From Stenopsyche tienmushanensis (Eukaryota; Arthropoda; Insecta; Trichoptera; Stenopsychidae): a DNA stretch of 64,000 nt. A program made the translations under genes and the position numbers. The stretch is from NCBI GenBank assembly GCA_008973525.1, contig WACJ01000044.1, positions 558,001 through 622,000 of the forward strand, in the 5' to 3' direction. Positions 26,432-36,889 of the stretch are shown piece after piece (the stretch's first letter is position 1; each line of letters opens with the position of its first letter). The notes under the pieces are model-generated. The model did not search any database. It was not told the DNA's origin and saw nothing but the letters and a program-made list of their open reading frames with translations.

Positions 26432-26820
26432 TTATAGACGCGTTGAAGTGCGTTAGCTATAAAATAAAGCTGCGCGCGCATGCTTACGACAAATTGCGAT
26501 ATTAGTCGAATAGATTACATATAACCTTCGATCATTTTGTGGCCTTATTGAACATTATTCAATGAACGCCATTTAATCGGTAAAAATACAAGTTATTCGA
26601 TGCCGGCAATTGTGATAGTAAAAATGTCTGGTTACAAAATACTACAGAGGCCGTAAATTAGCACGAATTCGATAACAAAATTTAAACACTTTAATTTTAT
26701 GGTTGGCATTAAGCGCATGTGGTGCAGATAGCATCACGAAAACTGTCGATTTTCACACAAATTTTTGCAATACGCTCTTTGGAAACGTTCGATATAAAAT
26801 GGCGATTGGTGATATATGAT

Positions 26821-27588
26821 TAGGGGTCCCAATCGAATATTCGAATATTCGATATTCGAATATATTTGCCCGTTTTCCAATATTCGTATATTCGAATATT
26901 TGTAAAGTTATTCGAATATTATTTGTTTATATATTTTTTAAGAAAATTGCTCGATGTTCTTCTGCCAATCGAAATAGCATCAAAGAAATGCCAAAAAGTG
27001 CCAAGTTTATTGAATTTGTGTAAAGTTAATTAAAAAACTATTCAAAAATATCGATCATGCCAAAAAAGGGTGATATTTTAGATATTGTCGATAAAACTAA
27101 ACTCAATGACAACTGAGAGTGTTTTTTCAACAACAGGCTCAATAAAAATGAAATTATGGTCAAGCTTAAAAGTAGAACGTTCAATGCACCTTTTTTTTAA
27201 ATATGTACTGCTGAAAATTAAATAAAATTCTGATCCTTTTGATTTCGCTAAAACCAAAAACCTCAAAATTTCACTTGATTTCTAGCCTTTGTCTACGAAA
27301 AAACGCGTTGCGCAACAGAAGATGATACTTTTCGCCCTCTTTGTATGATGGGATCAAGAACCTTCCTTCCTGAGGGAGTAAATTTATTTCTAATGAAGGG
27401 AACTTTATAGAAAAATAAGATGCTCCATTTATATTTTTATATAATAACACTAATGAAAAATTCCTGGTTATATTTGAATCATCCTCGTCTACATATATAA
27501 AATATTCGAATACTCGAATATTCGAATATTTTACCAATTTCACATTCGATATTCGAATAATTGATTTTACGAATATTTGGGACCCCTA
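26821..27588 (+). mobile_element. Non-autonomous hAT element with 8-bp target-site duplication
   Basis: Terminal inverted repeats TAGGGGTCCCAA at 26821 and TTGGGACCCCTA ending at 27588 are flanked by a perfect 8-bp duplication TATATGAT (26813-26820 and 27589-27596), the hAT signature. Both ends carry many CGAATATT repeats, likely transposase-binding subterminal repeats. Inside, the plus strand at about 27,105-27,210 encodes TTESVFSTTGSIKMKLWSSL, matching the hAT dimerisation domain (S-E-x-V-F-S-x-x-G). A scrap of mariner-like sequence on the minus strand lies at about 27,290-27,440. The 768-bp element cannot encode a full transposase. Confidence 0.85.
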
Positions 27589-28159
27589 TATATGATGATT
27601 TACGTTTAGATGCTACTTTCGTTTTTCATAATTTATGAATGTCACGTAGTTCACTTCTCTTTTGGACATCCTGTTGCTTGGAGAGATACTCCTCTTTCCA
27701 TATCTCTCGACGAGAGCGATAAAACTTAATGAAAGACCGTATTGCGCAATTTTACGACTTGGAAATTGCTAGATGACCGAAAGAAAAAGCTTCGAGCTAA
27801 AACCGATTGTCCAAAATTAGGATAGATGAGTGCGGATCTTCGACGTTTGCTGCGATATATTTTTTTTTTGTAGGACTTCGAAGAGTAACTGAACCAAAAA
27901 CCGGAAAAACCGTTATTTTTGGCGGGATAAATGCCGTAATTAAGGTTCATTTCGGTTCGAAACACTTAAGTGGATCTGCGACCATGAATCCGACAGGAGA
28001 TTCGAAATATCATATAGAACTAAACAATTAATTTTGTCTCTCAAACAAGTACTTAACGCGATCGGATATACGTTTTTTAAACATTTTTAGCTTAATTAAA
28101 AGTATAATAAAATATATTTTAACTGAATTAAACAAACTGTCATTTTATAAAAAGGGCAA

Positions 28160-28600
28160 ACGATTATGAAAAATTACTGTATTTATTGATTATAAAAAGG
28201 CCTTCAACTCTGTAAGTGAACAATAAATTGAAGCCCTCACGAACATAAACGATATATATAATCAGTGGGTCATCAAGACGAGACAAGAAGACAATATATT
28301 ACCCAAGCTATTTAAGGAAATACCAGAAAATACTTTTAAAATATCAAATATTTAAAACTGTCGTTATATAAAATATCGTTATTTAATAAATTAAAGAATA
28401 GCTAATATGAATCAAACAAGATTCTTGACATCAGATGAGTGCTTGGAATCTTCTATGAAACACGATGGAAGCTCGACGATGATATGAAGTAATTTTAATA
28501 GAGATAAGACTGAAAACATTTATAGAATCACAAGGACAAGTCTTGTAGAAATTATTTAAACAAATTATCAAGCGTATGAGGGTTTAATAATAATAAATTA
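28160..28600 (+). mobile_element. Reverse-transcriptase fragment of a non-LTR element
   Basis: The plus strand encodes FIDYKKAFNSV, which corresponds to the catalytic-palm entry motif (F-x-D-x-x-K-A-F) of non-LTR reverse transcriptases. It is followed by IKTRQEDNILPKLFKEI, with stops and deletions. The continuation to about 28,600 is eroded. Only a relic. Confidence 0.5.
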
Positions 28601-28833
28601 ATCACCATTTTTATTGAGCTTCAGTTCATTTAACATAAACGATGAAAATTTTGCAATAATTGTGCCTAAAAACCTAAAATTTCAATTATATTAATATTTG
28701 TCAATTAATATATATTTCATAATCAGCAGAGTGCAGCCACACTGAAGGAATAGGGTTTTTTCAATGATCATTTAAGCAAAAAAGCACACCCATATCATTT
28801 ACATTATATGTATTATCGTTTGTTCAATATTAA

Positions 28834-29710
28834 CCCTTAAATGGTATCGTGGGTCAAATTTGACCCAGGAACATATATAGCTATAATAACGCACTGATAC
28901 GTATTCTTGAACTTTCAATGCTGTGGCTCGCATAGGAGCTGAGCTATGTACATAGCCGACTGGGTCAATTTTGACCCACGATACCAAATACGTAACTTTT
29001 TTCCGATTTCAGTGAATATTTCAACAATAATGAAGAGATTTTTGAGAGCCAAAATGTTATTATTTCATCTAGGCACTATGTTTGATCTGTGAACACAAAA
29101 CAGCAAAGCAGAAATGATTATTGTTTTTTATTAGTACTGAAGGTGAAGTTGATTCTTTGGACCGAAAATGTCCAAATTTCTCGGTTGCCAGAAGAACTCA
29201 GAGATGGCCATGTGTAATTTTTTTCGGCAATATTGAATATTTGCTCTTCTAATGGATTTGTATTTTGAAATAACTCTAACCCTGAAAAACGATTGAACAA
29301 GAACAAATATATTAGATAAATAGATTTAGACCTGGTAGGTAGCACCATTTATACTACACAGTACAATAGAAAATGCATTTATTTTTTCATAGATCCAAAG
29401 AGAAAAATTGATTATGTTTTGGAGGAAATACATGGACATGGACAGCATGAAGAACCAGTTGCATCGTCTTTTGTCGTTGTTGCTATATCAAATCGTAAAA
29501 GGACCAAATAGCTACTTTACAGTCTCTAAAATGTAATAAATGTTCCAATTTCATTTGTAAGACACATCACGTCTTAAATTTTATTTCACCCCCATCCATA
29601 TTTATGCAAATAATACAAAAATATGCTTGTAATGACTGATTTTCTGATGTGGGTCAAATAAGACCCACGAAGTTTTTAGTGTTGCCAAAAAAATTTATAT
29701 CATTTAAGGA
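28834..29710 (+). mobile_element. Degenerate piggyBac element
   Basis: The left end CCCTTAAATGGTATCGTGGG follows TTAA (28830-28833). The right end, read in reverse, is TCCTTAAATGATAT and abuts TTAC (29711-29714), a decayed TTAA. Palindromes of the form GGGTCAAAwTTGACCC occur at about 28849-28868, 28961-28982 and, imperfectly, 29650-29668. Near 29,530-29,580 the plus strand encodes KCNKCSNFICKTHHV, which fits the Cys-rich C-terminal domain of piggyBac transposases (C-x2-C, then C-x2-H-H). No long reading frame remains. Confidence 0.65.
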
Positions 29711-29714
29711 TTAC

Positions 29715-30589
29715 AGCTAGCATGTAGCTCATCCAGCGGGCCATTCAGGTTAGAATATCGAAGGACGTTTCTACAAATGTAATACAGTGGGCCGGTCATG
29801 TGGCAGGGAGAATAGACGAAATAAAAACGAAATAATGACATTTATCCTGCGATAAGGACCCACCCTTATCGTATGATTATTTATCGTGCAATGCAACCAT
29901 CATTCCAATTAAGGTTTAATTGTTATTAGTGGCTTCCTTTCGCCTTACTTTCATAGTGGCCGACGTAAAAGATCCTTAAATTGGTGTAATTATCACTCGA
30001 GACAGATGTACGTGACGTATATCAAATCGTTGTAAATTTAAAACATAGCTCAAACAAATAAATCGATACATTTTTTTCAACGAAACGGCGACTATTGTCA
30101 AAGAGCGTGCCATAGTCGGACGACGTTTTATCACTGAGTTGACAAACCTTGGATTATAGCATTAAAAGCGATAAAACAAGACGTCTACTGACGCTTTTAA
30201 TCCAATACATATAGGAAAAGGTCATTTTTTTAAAATAGCATGAATGGTTTTTATCCCTTTTCTATCTCATATTTAACCCCTCGACTGAACTCATTTTCAA
30301 ATCTTCGCCGGACGGCGCTATCAGAAAAGTCTGGCTCGCTTTGGACCGTTCATTTTTTAAACATACAAAATTACATTGGCGTATTTTTAGCGAAGATGTG
30401 TGCAAATTACGAGATGTTGAATTAAATCAACAGCGTTGACTCCTGATAAGATACACTCGAGCAACGGCGGCAGATAATTATGTACACTCGAGTTCTTCGC
30501 CGTAAAAAATAATAAAAAATACGCTCGCATGATCCGTATGCAAACTTCCATTCGAGGATGAGAAAAAATTGCAAATTTGCACTCGGAAT
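29715..30589. other. No gene; small LINE scrap
   Basis: At about 29,780-29,820 the plus strand reads IQWAGHVAGRIDE, resembling the Q-W-x-G-H-V motif near the end of many LINE reverse transcriptases. The rest is AT-rich and featureless. Confidence 0.35.
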
Positions 30590-31860
30590 CGTCCATCGGC
30601 GAATATGAACCGAGCGCCTTCGACTCCTCGGCCTGTCAAATTATTTGACATTTAGCCTATTCCGTCAATATATCTTTGAAGTACCGTAATTTGTCATTAT
30701 TCTAATTGGATTTTTTTAAGCGTATTCAAATCGCGTTTGTGTCAAATATCATTTGAATAAATTTCGCATAGTAAAGCTGCGACGCGCTCGTGCATTGCGT
30801 CATTTATGTCATATGGAGATTTTTCTATTCGAATATTTGTGTTCTAAGCGAACGATCGTCGGCCAGGAGCCGGAAGAAAATTTAAGCTGGCCGAAATTTT
30901 CGATCTTATGCTGCAATTTTTAAAAACGCGTACGACGCTCCGATTGGTCGCCGGATAAATTTGAATTCTGACACCGAAGCATCGGCTCGAATTGTAATAA
31001 GAATCGAATGGGAATTTCTGCGTCGGGTCGAAGGATGCGTCTTCGCCTCGCCGCGTTGCTATGAACGATTTCAAAACGAATTCTAATGGATTTATCGCAG
31101 GTAAGGCCCGATGCATATTTTCATGGTGATAATGTATAAAAAGATATTCCTCGTAAAGATATTCCTTCGCGGATGACATTTTCGATAAATCGATATTTTT
31201 ATGATCATAAAACACATCAGTTATGATCGAATTGAATGCGATCTTTTCGCCGGAGCGCGACGGAGGCCGACGAGGCGCGTCGGGGGGGTGCAACGGGGCG
31301 GCTGCGAGCCCCGGCTTCCGGCCGCGGCGACGTCCGCGCTCGATTATTATCGATGGAAAAAAATCGATAGAGACTATAAAAACCGGCACGGGGGACGAAT
31401 TCGGCTCGAGCGAACGATTTGACGGGCGGAGGGTGGAGCGCGCCCCAAAAGCTGAAGCAAAAATGGCGGCAGCCCCGGAGGCCGACCGAGGGGGTCGCAG
31501 CCCCGCGATCGACGCGCGAGGGCGGGCACGGCGAAGACGCGCGCCCTCGGAGGCCCATCCGGCAAAGCGCTCGGTACTCACCCATTTCGCCGGCTGAAGC
31601 TCGGACGGAGGCGGCCGGCGAGTCCGGCGACGGCCACAGCAGCGGCCCCACTGCACCGCGCGCGCACTCGCCACTGACATCTCGCGCTCGAAAAAAATAT
31701 CTCTCCTCACCTGCGCCCGCCGACTCGACAGCGCCCGACCTCGGCAACATCGCGCCGACCTCGCGAGCGTCCGCTCCGCTCAACGTCGCAACACTATCCG
31801 ACGCCCGAATCACACCCCCGAAGTGTCGCGACCATCCCGATTCCCCAAATTCAATTTAAC
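30590..31860. promoter_or_regulatory. Large CpG island with strong splice-donor motifs on both strands
   Basis: This is the strongest GC/CpG block in the left two thirds of the window, most intense at 31,240-31,800. On the minus strand GCGCAG|GTGAGG (about 31,714) and AAATGG|GTGAGTACC (about 31,585) are good donors. On the plus strand ATCGCAG|GTAAGG (about 31,099) is another. The pattern fits a promoter with one or more non-coding first exons, possibly bidirectional. The 288-codon minus-strand frame across it shows no domain and is likely due to low stop density. Confidence 0.4.
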
Positions 31861-32384
31861 CCCCATTTTTAGCAAATATTCGAACCTAAAAAAATATGGT
31901 TCGGAATTTCGGTGCAAATTAGAAACAATCGATCACGAAAAAAATAATTTAATCCAAATAACATTTCTCAAAACGTGAATCACCAGCGACCAATATTTTA
32001 ATTTTATTTATAACCAAAAACTAAATAAAAATAAATATTAGTATTTATCCGCGATCCCTTAACCTTTTTATTGCCGACCGAAATAATTGTACCTAGCTAA
32101 AAGGGCCGAGCCAATTTAACCTTTTAACTGCCGGTGAATTCAGAGACAGAGCCGTAACAAAGAGGTGGCAAAACAGGCGCCCGCCACGAGCGCAACTGGG
32201 CTTGGGGCGCAAAACACAGAATATCGACACAGTCAAGATTTGCACATGGTTTTTATTTTACTTGACCGTTCTACTTTACATGAAACGACATTAATTGTTT
32301 ATTTCCGTCGCTGCAGATGTATACTTATATACTATAATACTTTGATGTGATTCGTAATTATATAACGGAGGAATTCAAAAGTCA

Positions 32385-32750
32385 TGAACCCCGTATCTAT
32401 AATATTTCATATCGATATTCCCATTATTAGAGTCGAGGTGTAGTAAATACATCACCGGTAGGGAAATGTTAATATAACAATTTGATATGTACTGTATATA
32501 CATAGATTAGACAGTTACTGTCCCTAGGTGTCGCCTAAGCTCGCCAATTAGTAGTTACGCTACTGTTTCCAAGTGTGCAGATTTCGGCGGAAATGTCTCA
32601 ATTTAGTAGCCTTCATCATGCTGGTGAGGTGTACGATTTCTGTTAGATAAAAAATTCAATCCCAATTTTTTTGGGATTACGTTTACTAATCCCGGGATTT
32701 ATGAGCACCAAAACTATCCGGGATTCCGGAATTGGATTCCTTACATATGA
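32385..32750 (-). repeat. Inverted copy of the 2.0-2.4 kb repeat
   Basis: It reads as the reverse complement of 2040-2420 with scattered substitutions, from GGGGTTCATG/CCCCGTATCTATAATATT through AGGTGTACGATTTCTGTTAG to GGGATTCCGG. The TTAA at about 32472-32475 followed (minus strand) by CATTTCCCTACCGGTG marks a MITE end embedded in the larger repeat. A 90-codon frame starting inside it shows no recognisable domain. Confidence 0.7.
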
Positions 32751-33460
32751 CAAATTCAGTCAGATTTATACGGCAGTCATTGAAAATATAACCTCCCGAA
32801 TACGTGCCACCAAACAAAGTCGGGTCACTAAGAGATTTCTTGTCTTTGAATATATATTTTTTCTTTTTTTGCTACACTCCGTTTTCTATTATATCGATGA
32901 TGTTAGTTTAGATCTTTCTAACGTGTCTCAATTGTGCATTTAATTACTTTTTCAAAATGTGCTTATCTATTAGTTTACAGTTTCATATTTCGTTCTGTGG
33001 TGTTATTTTATTGCACTCAACACACTTTTCGTTCGATCTTGTTGTATTCAAAGTGCTAATTATTTCGATTGAATGTTTTGTCAAGCGAATCATCCGATTC
33101 ATTATATCACAAGGTTCAGAATGGAATCTATACTTGGCGCAAATCAACCGTTACTTGTGGACGTATTCAATTTCATCTCGCATGTCCATATTGTGTTAAA
33201 ATATTATTTTAAATTCTGCGTAAAATTCCCCTTCGAACCAGTTTTTCCGTTTAACATCACTTTCGTCCGTGGCATTAACGCCATATTAGAGCTCCGGTTG
33301 TTAGCGATGTTAGTCACGAGGTTTTTCTCCTTTTGCGGAAAGAAACTCGATCACAAAGTGCTACTCTTCTTTTCTAAATTTGTTCGATTTGAGTCTGTAT
33401 AAAAAAGGGGGAATTTCTTTCGCCGCAATGAACTGGAAATAAATCGTAAACGACTATTAA

Positions 33461-33837
33461 CACATCGTTTGCGGCTAACTTGGATCTCAGCCCTTGGCGC
33501 CTCACTCGCCGTTTCCCGCAATTTTGCTATGGAAAAAAACTAATCGCGTTCGCAGGTAATTGTGATCACAATCCTGTTTATTTCAATACATCCGGATTTT
33601 CAGCCAACATCTATGAATAGACATGCAACATTTTTGAAATGGAAGTACTATGTTTATTTACATTGGAACAACACAATCTGTTATGGCTTAAATATCAACG
33701 CAAAGGCAAACAAATGTTCTTCTCGATTATCTAAATAAATTAGAAAAAATTGTGATAAATCCATGTGTAAAATATCCCACACGAAAGTGCCGCGTCATGC
33801 AGGAAAGCTTTGATTGAGCGGCCCCGTATAAGATGTG
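33461..33837. mobile_element. Probable TTAA/TTAT-bounded relative of the 17.6-kb element
   Basis: The left flank TTAA (33457-33460) is followed by CACATCGTTTGCGGC. The right end, reversed, reads CACATCTTATACGGGGC next to TTAT at 33838-33841. The left end matches the 17.6-kb family well; the right end is more diverged, so the pairing is tentative. Confidence 0.4.
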
Positions 33838-34274
33838 TTATACCGATTTGCTAAATCGGAGACCACTGCTGACATTGTACGATATTTCCAAAGATGTAAT
33901 CGTTAACTTCGTCTGCTACTGAATTGATTACTGTTTCTGTTAATAAGAAATGTTGAGATAATAAAATTGAAAATGATTCTTGTTATTACTGAAGAATTGT
34001 CGTTATTCGTCGAGCATTGATTCTTCAGGATCATTAGCGGTGTATTTTTTTGCCATTGCAATAGATTTCTTGATGTTTTCTGTTTATGGTACTGAAACAA
34101 CTAGTCGTTATCTTCCTCATCTATTTCATCAGATCCAGTTCTCTGATGAAAACACAAAACTCTTTTTCAAAACGTTTTTCATTATCTCCATAAAGGGAGA
34201 TATGGTTAAAGAGAAAATATTAAGTGCCAGGTTGTTACTTTTGTCGCCCCAGGCAAACAAAAGTGTTTGATTTA

Positions 34275-34560
34275 TTCAATCAAACCTTTGTCTTGGTTCC
34301 GGATTACTGAACGTCTCAGTTCCTCACAGGGCACGGACGGTTTAGGGCTTCGCTTTTTAAGTCTAAACTTTCCCTGATTTCGGAGTGTCCGTGCGGAGAT
34401 CCGTTCATAAACGCAGACCACGTTTTGTGGATATGTTCGGGCATGGCGTCCGATCGCAAGGCGCTTATTCGAAGCGGCAGCGGCCTGAAAGGCGGACCGG
34501 TTGGATACATAAAGCTATGGGGAGAAATGCTTCTCCAGGGCTTTCTACAATCTCCATTAA
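34275..34560 (+). mobile_element. Non-LTR retrotransposon ORF2 tail (same family as 11 kb and 49 kb)
   Basis: One frame reads SECPCGDPFINADHVLWICS followed by GMASDRKALIRSGSGLKGGP. It keeps a CxCG...DH...C arrangement like the zinc-knuckle tail of Jockey/R1/I-type ORF2 proteins. It is the best preserved of the three copies here. It abuts a minus-strand mariner remnant at 34626-35130. Confidence 0.6.
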
Positions 34561-34625
34561 AACTTATATATTTATCTATTTTACTTATTTATTTTACATA
34601 GTTTTTTGGTTTTAATTTATAAAAT

Positions 34626-35130
34626 CTAGCTAGTTTCTCTCCCACGATTAGACCCCAAGTGGCCGAATAGTGGGATCGATAAACAGCTCGGGTCCCCATG
34701 TTCTTTTGTCTCAGGTGTGAAATGATGGACCCATGTTTTATCCATGGCTATGAATCGAGGCAAAAACTCGGCTTTATTACTGTGAAACATCGCCAAACAC
34801 TCGATTGAAACATCCTCACAACGCTGATTTTGTTCTATTGTGAGCAAACACTGCACGTATCTAGCGCACAGCTTTTTCATGTCAAAAATTTCAGTCAATA
34901 ACGCGATGTACAGCACTTTTCGGTATACCAATTTGATGTTCATCTTGGCAACTCGTACGGCTTCGTTTAAATTCTGCCACCCAATATTTTACTATTTTGT
35001 CTAGCTCAAAAACATGTTGTAAATAGTTTCCATACTTGGGAAAAGACAAAATGAAGCCTACATCAGTTTCATTGGTTGAGATCATATTTTTGAAGTTCAT
35101 TGCAGCGTTAACTGCCTGCAGCAGAAACAT
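34626..35130 (-). pseudogene. Mariner transposase relic
   Basis: On the minus strand FKRSRTSCQDEHQIGIPKSA (about 35,020-34,950) corresponds to the linker after the N-terminal helix-turn-helix. It is followed in another frame by VLYIALLTEIFDMKKLCARY and CLLTIEQNQRCEDVSIECLA, then FIAMDKTWVHHFTPETKEHG. In the last block the first catalytic Asp lies in MDKTWVHH (family: M-D-E-T-W-V-H). Frameshifts and a premature end leave it non-functional. It is an irritans-like mariner. Confidence 0.75.
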
Positions 35131-35139
35131 TATCTCTTA

Positions 35140-36720
35140 AAATTTTTCCAAGGCAGCAAAAATTAAACAGAAAAACATCTTTGATCAGAACGATTTGTCA
35201 AAATAAGAAACAAATGCTGAAAGCTGATCTGAATCTGCACAATATGCAGCTAAAAACTAATCTACCGACATTTTGGCAACGAGGATAAGAGCAAAGGTCT
35301 AAGTCGTATCCGATTCAGGATGTCTGTAAATGAAAACAATGCAGGATACTTCAACAAATTTATTTATCTCAAATAATTTATATTTTTAATCAATATTCCT
35401 TTTTAAATCTTTCACAACAAAATAAACTAGGATTTACTCTATAAAATGTATTAATATCAAACTTTGAAGATTTAGTAAATAATGTCAACACAATGTATTT
35501 CATTTAATATTATGGGATTGACACGAGAATCTATCAAGCGAATAGAAAAATATCTTGATCATAATGAAATATATCTTATGCTATTTAATGTTATAAGAAT
35601 TGAAGCATTTTACTTACAAATCTATATATTTATATATTACATGATCGAAAGAAATAAATATATCACTAATCATCATTACAGTTCTTTCTAATAAAAAGCA
35701 ATTTGTGTTAAAATTAATATGTTCAAAAGGGTTAATACGGATAAAAACATTACCTGTTGTTGTACACGCTAAATCTATTATGAGTTATATCACAATACAT
35801 TCACTTTGCTATATATGTATTCAAAAACAATAAAAACAAGATGTTAAACTATTTTATAAGAAACATTCAAGTTCTTCAATAATTGTTACATCAGATTCAA
35901 TTAATTTGTTTCACGTGTGTGCTTAGACGCTTTCTTAAATATTGCTCAACTATGTGAAATACATCTTATTATATTTATCCGTTTGGCAAATAACCAATCA
36001 CGCGGCATGATTATTCGATTGGAAGATCGTTTTAATCCGTCTTAGGGGGATTTGTTGCCGATACATTTAAAATTCGATAATGTAGCACATTTTAAAAGTA
36101 ATTAAATTAAAGCGAGTGCTCGTAGATACCAAAATTCAATACAAGGTTTTACATTCATCGTATGAATAAATAAAAGTGCATGTTTAACATTGCCTATAAA
36201 ATATGCATGATGGACACGCGTGCTCCGATTAAATCTAAGTAATCATTTAAAGCCGTCAACGATACAATTATATGTAAAACATCACCAATTGCGAACATTG
36301 AGAGTTTACGTATTTCAAAAATACACACTTAAATTCAACATCTGACACATTGACCGATTTGATTATCAATGTCGATCGATAAAGAGTGATAAAAGCACTA
36401 ATATAATGGAAGTTTTTATATAAATTGTGTTCGTTTCTATATTAATGCTCCACACAATATACGAAAGCATACACGATTAAACCGCACAGACTACTAATAA
36501 TTACAATATTTAAAACTTACATATATTAAATATTTTCAAAAATCATTGCATTGGACTTCTGCTTGTATAATATCAATTATATTATGCAAATTAAATTTAT
36601 ATTCTTTTATCGTCATTTAACGCGGACAATAATTTGGCAATGTAATCTCAATCGATTATTGTTTACATAGGGAGTCAGTTTCTTTTACATTTGCATTATA
36701 ATAGAAGAACATGATATCCA
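35140..36720. other. AT-rich DNA, no gene seen
   Basis: Very AT-rich with many short runs; no frame over 70 codons and no recognised repeat. Confidence 0.45.
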
Positions 36721-36726
36721 TATTAA

Positions 36727-36885
36727 GTCTTTCGCAACGACGGGCGACTCATATGCGAGTCTTTTAATTCCCAATGCTATAAAAGACTCTCATCAAATTC
36801 AAATCGTGACTAACAAATGTGAGTACCCCGTCGTCTAGTGTTGAGAATTTAAAGACTAACATATGAGTTTTCCATCGTAAAAGAA
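36727..36885. mobile_element. TTAA-flanked MITE with ACTCATATG inverted repeats
   Basis: The left end GTCTTTCGCAACGACGGGCG and the right end, reversed, TTCTTTTACGATGGAAAAC are followed on both sides by ACTCATATG..AGTCTTT. TTAA lies at 36723-36726 and 36886-36889. It is 159 bp and non-coding, in otherwise featureless AT-rich DNA. Confidence 0.65.
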
Positions 36886-36889
36886 TTAA

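Noticed and set aside
27078..27543. Two minus-strand frames of 62 and 90 codons within the hAT element
   Set aside because: They are antisense to the readable hAT dimerisation peptide and carry only scrambled element sequence.
30844..31710. 288-codon open frame on the minus strand
   Set aside because: It lies in a CpG island where stop codons are rare, overlaps long frames in other phases on both strands, and its Arg/Ala/Pro-rich sequence has no domain or conserved look.
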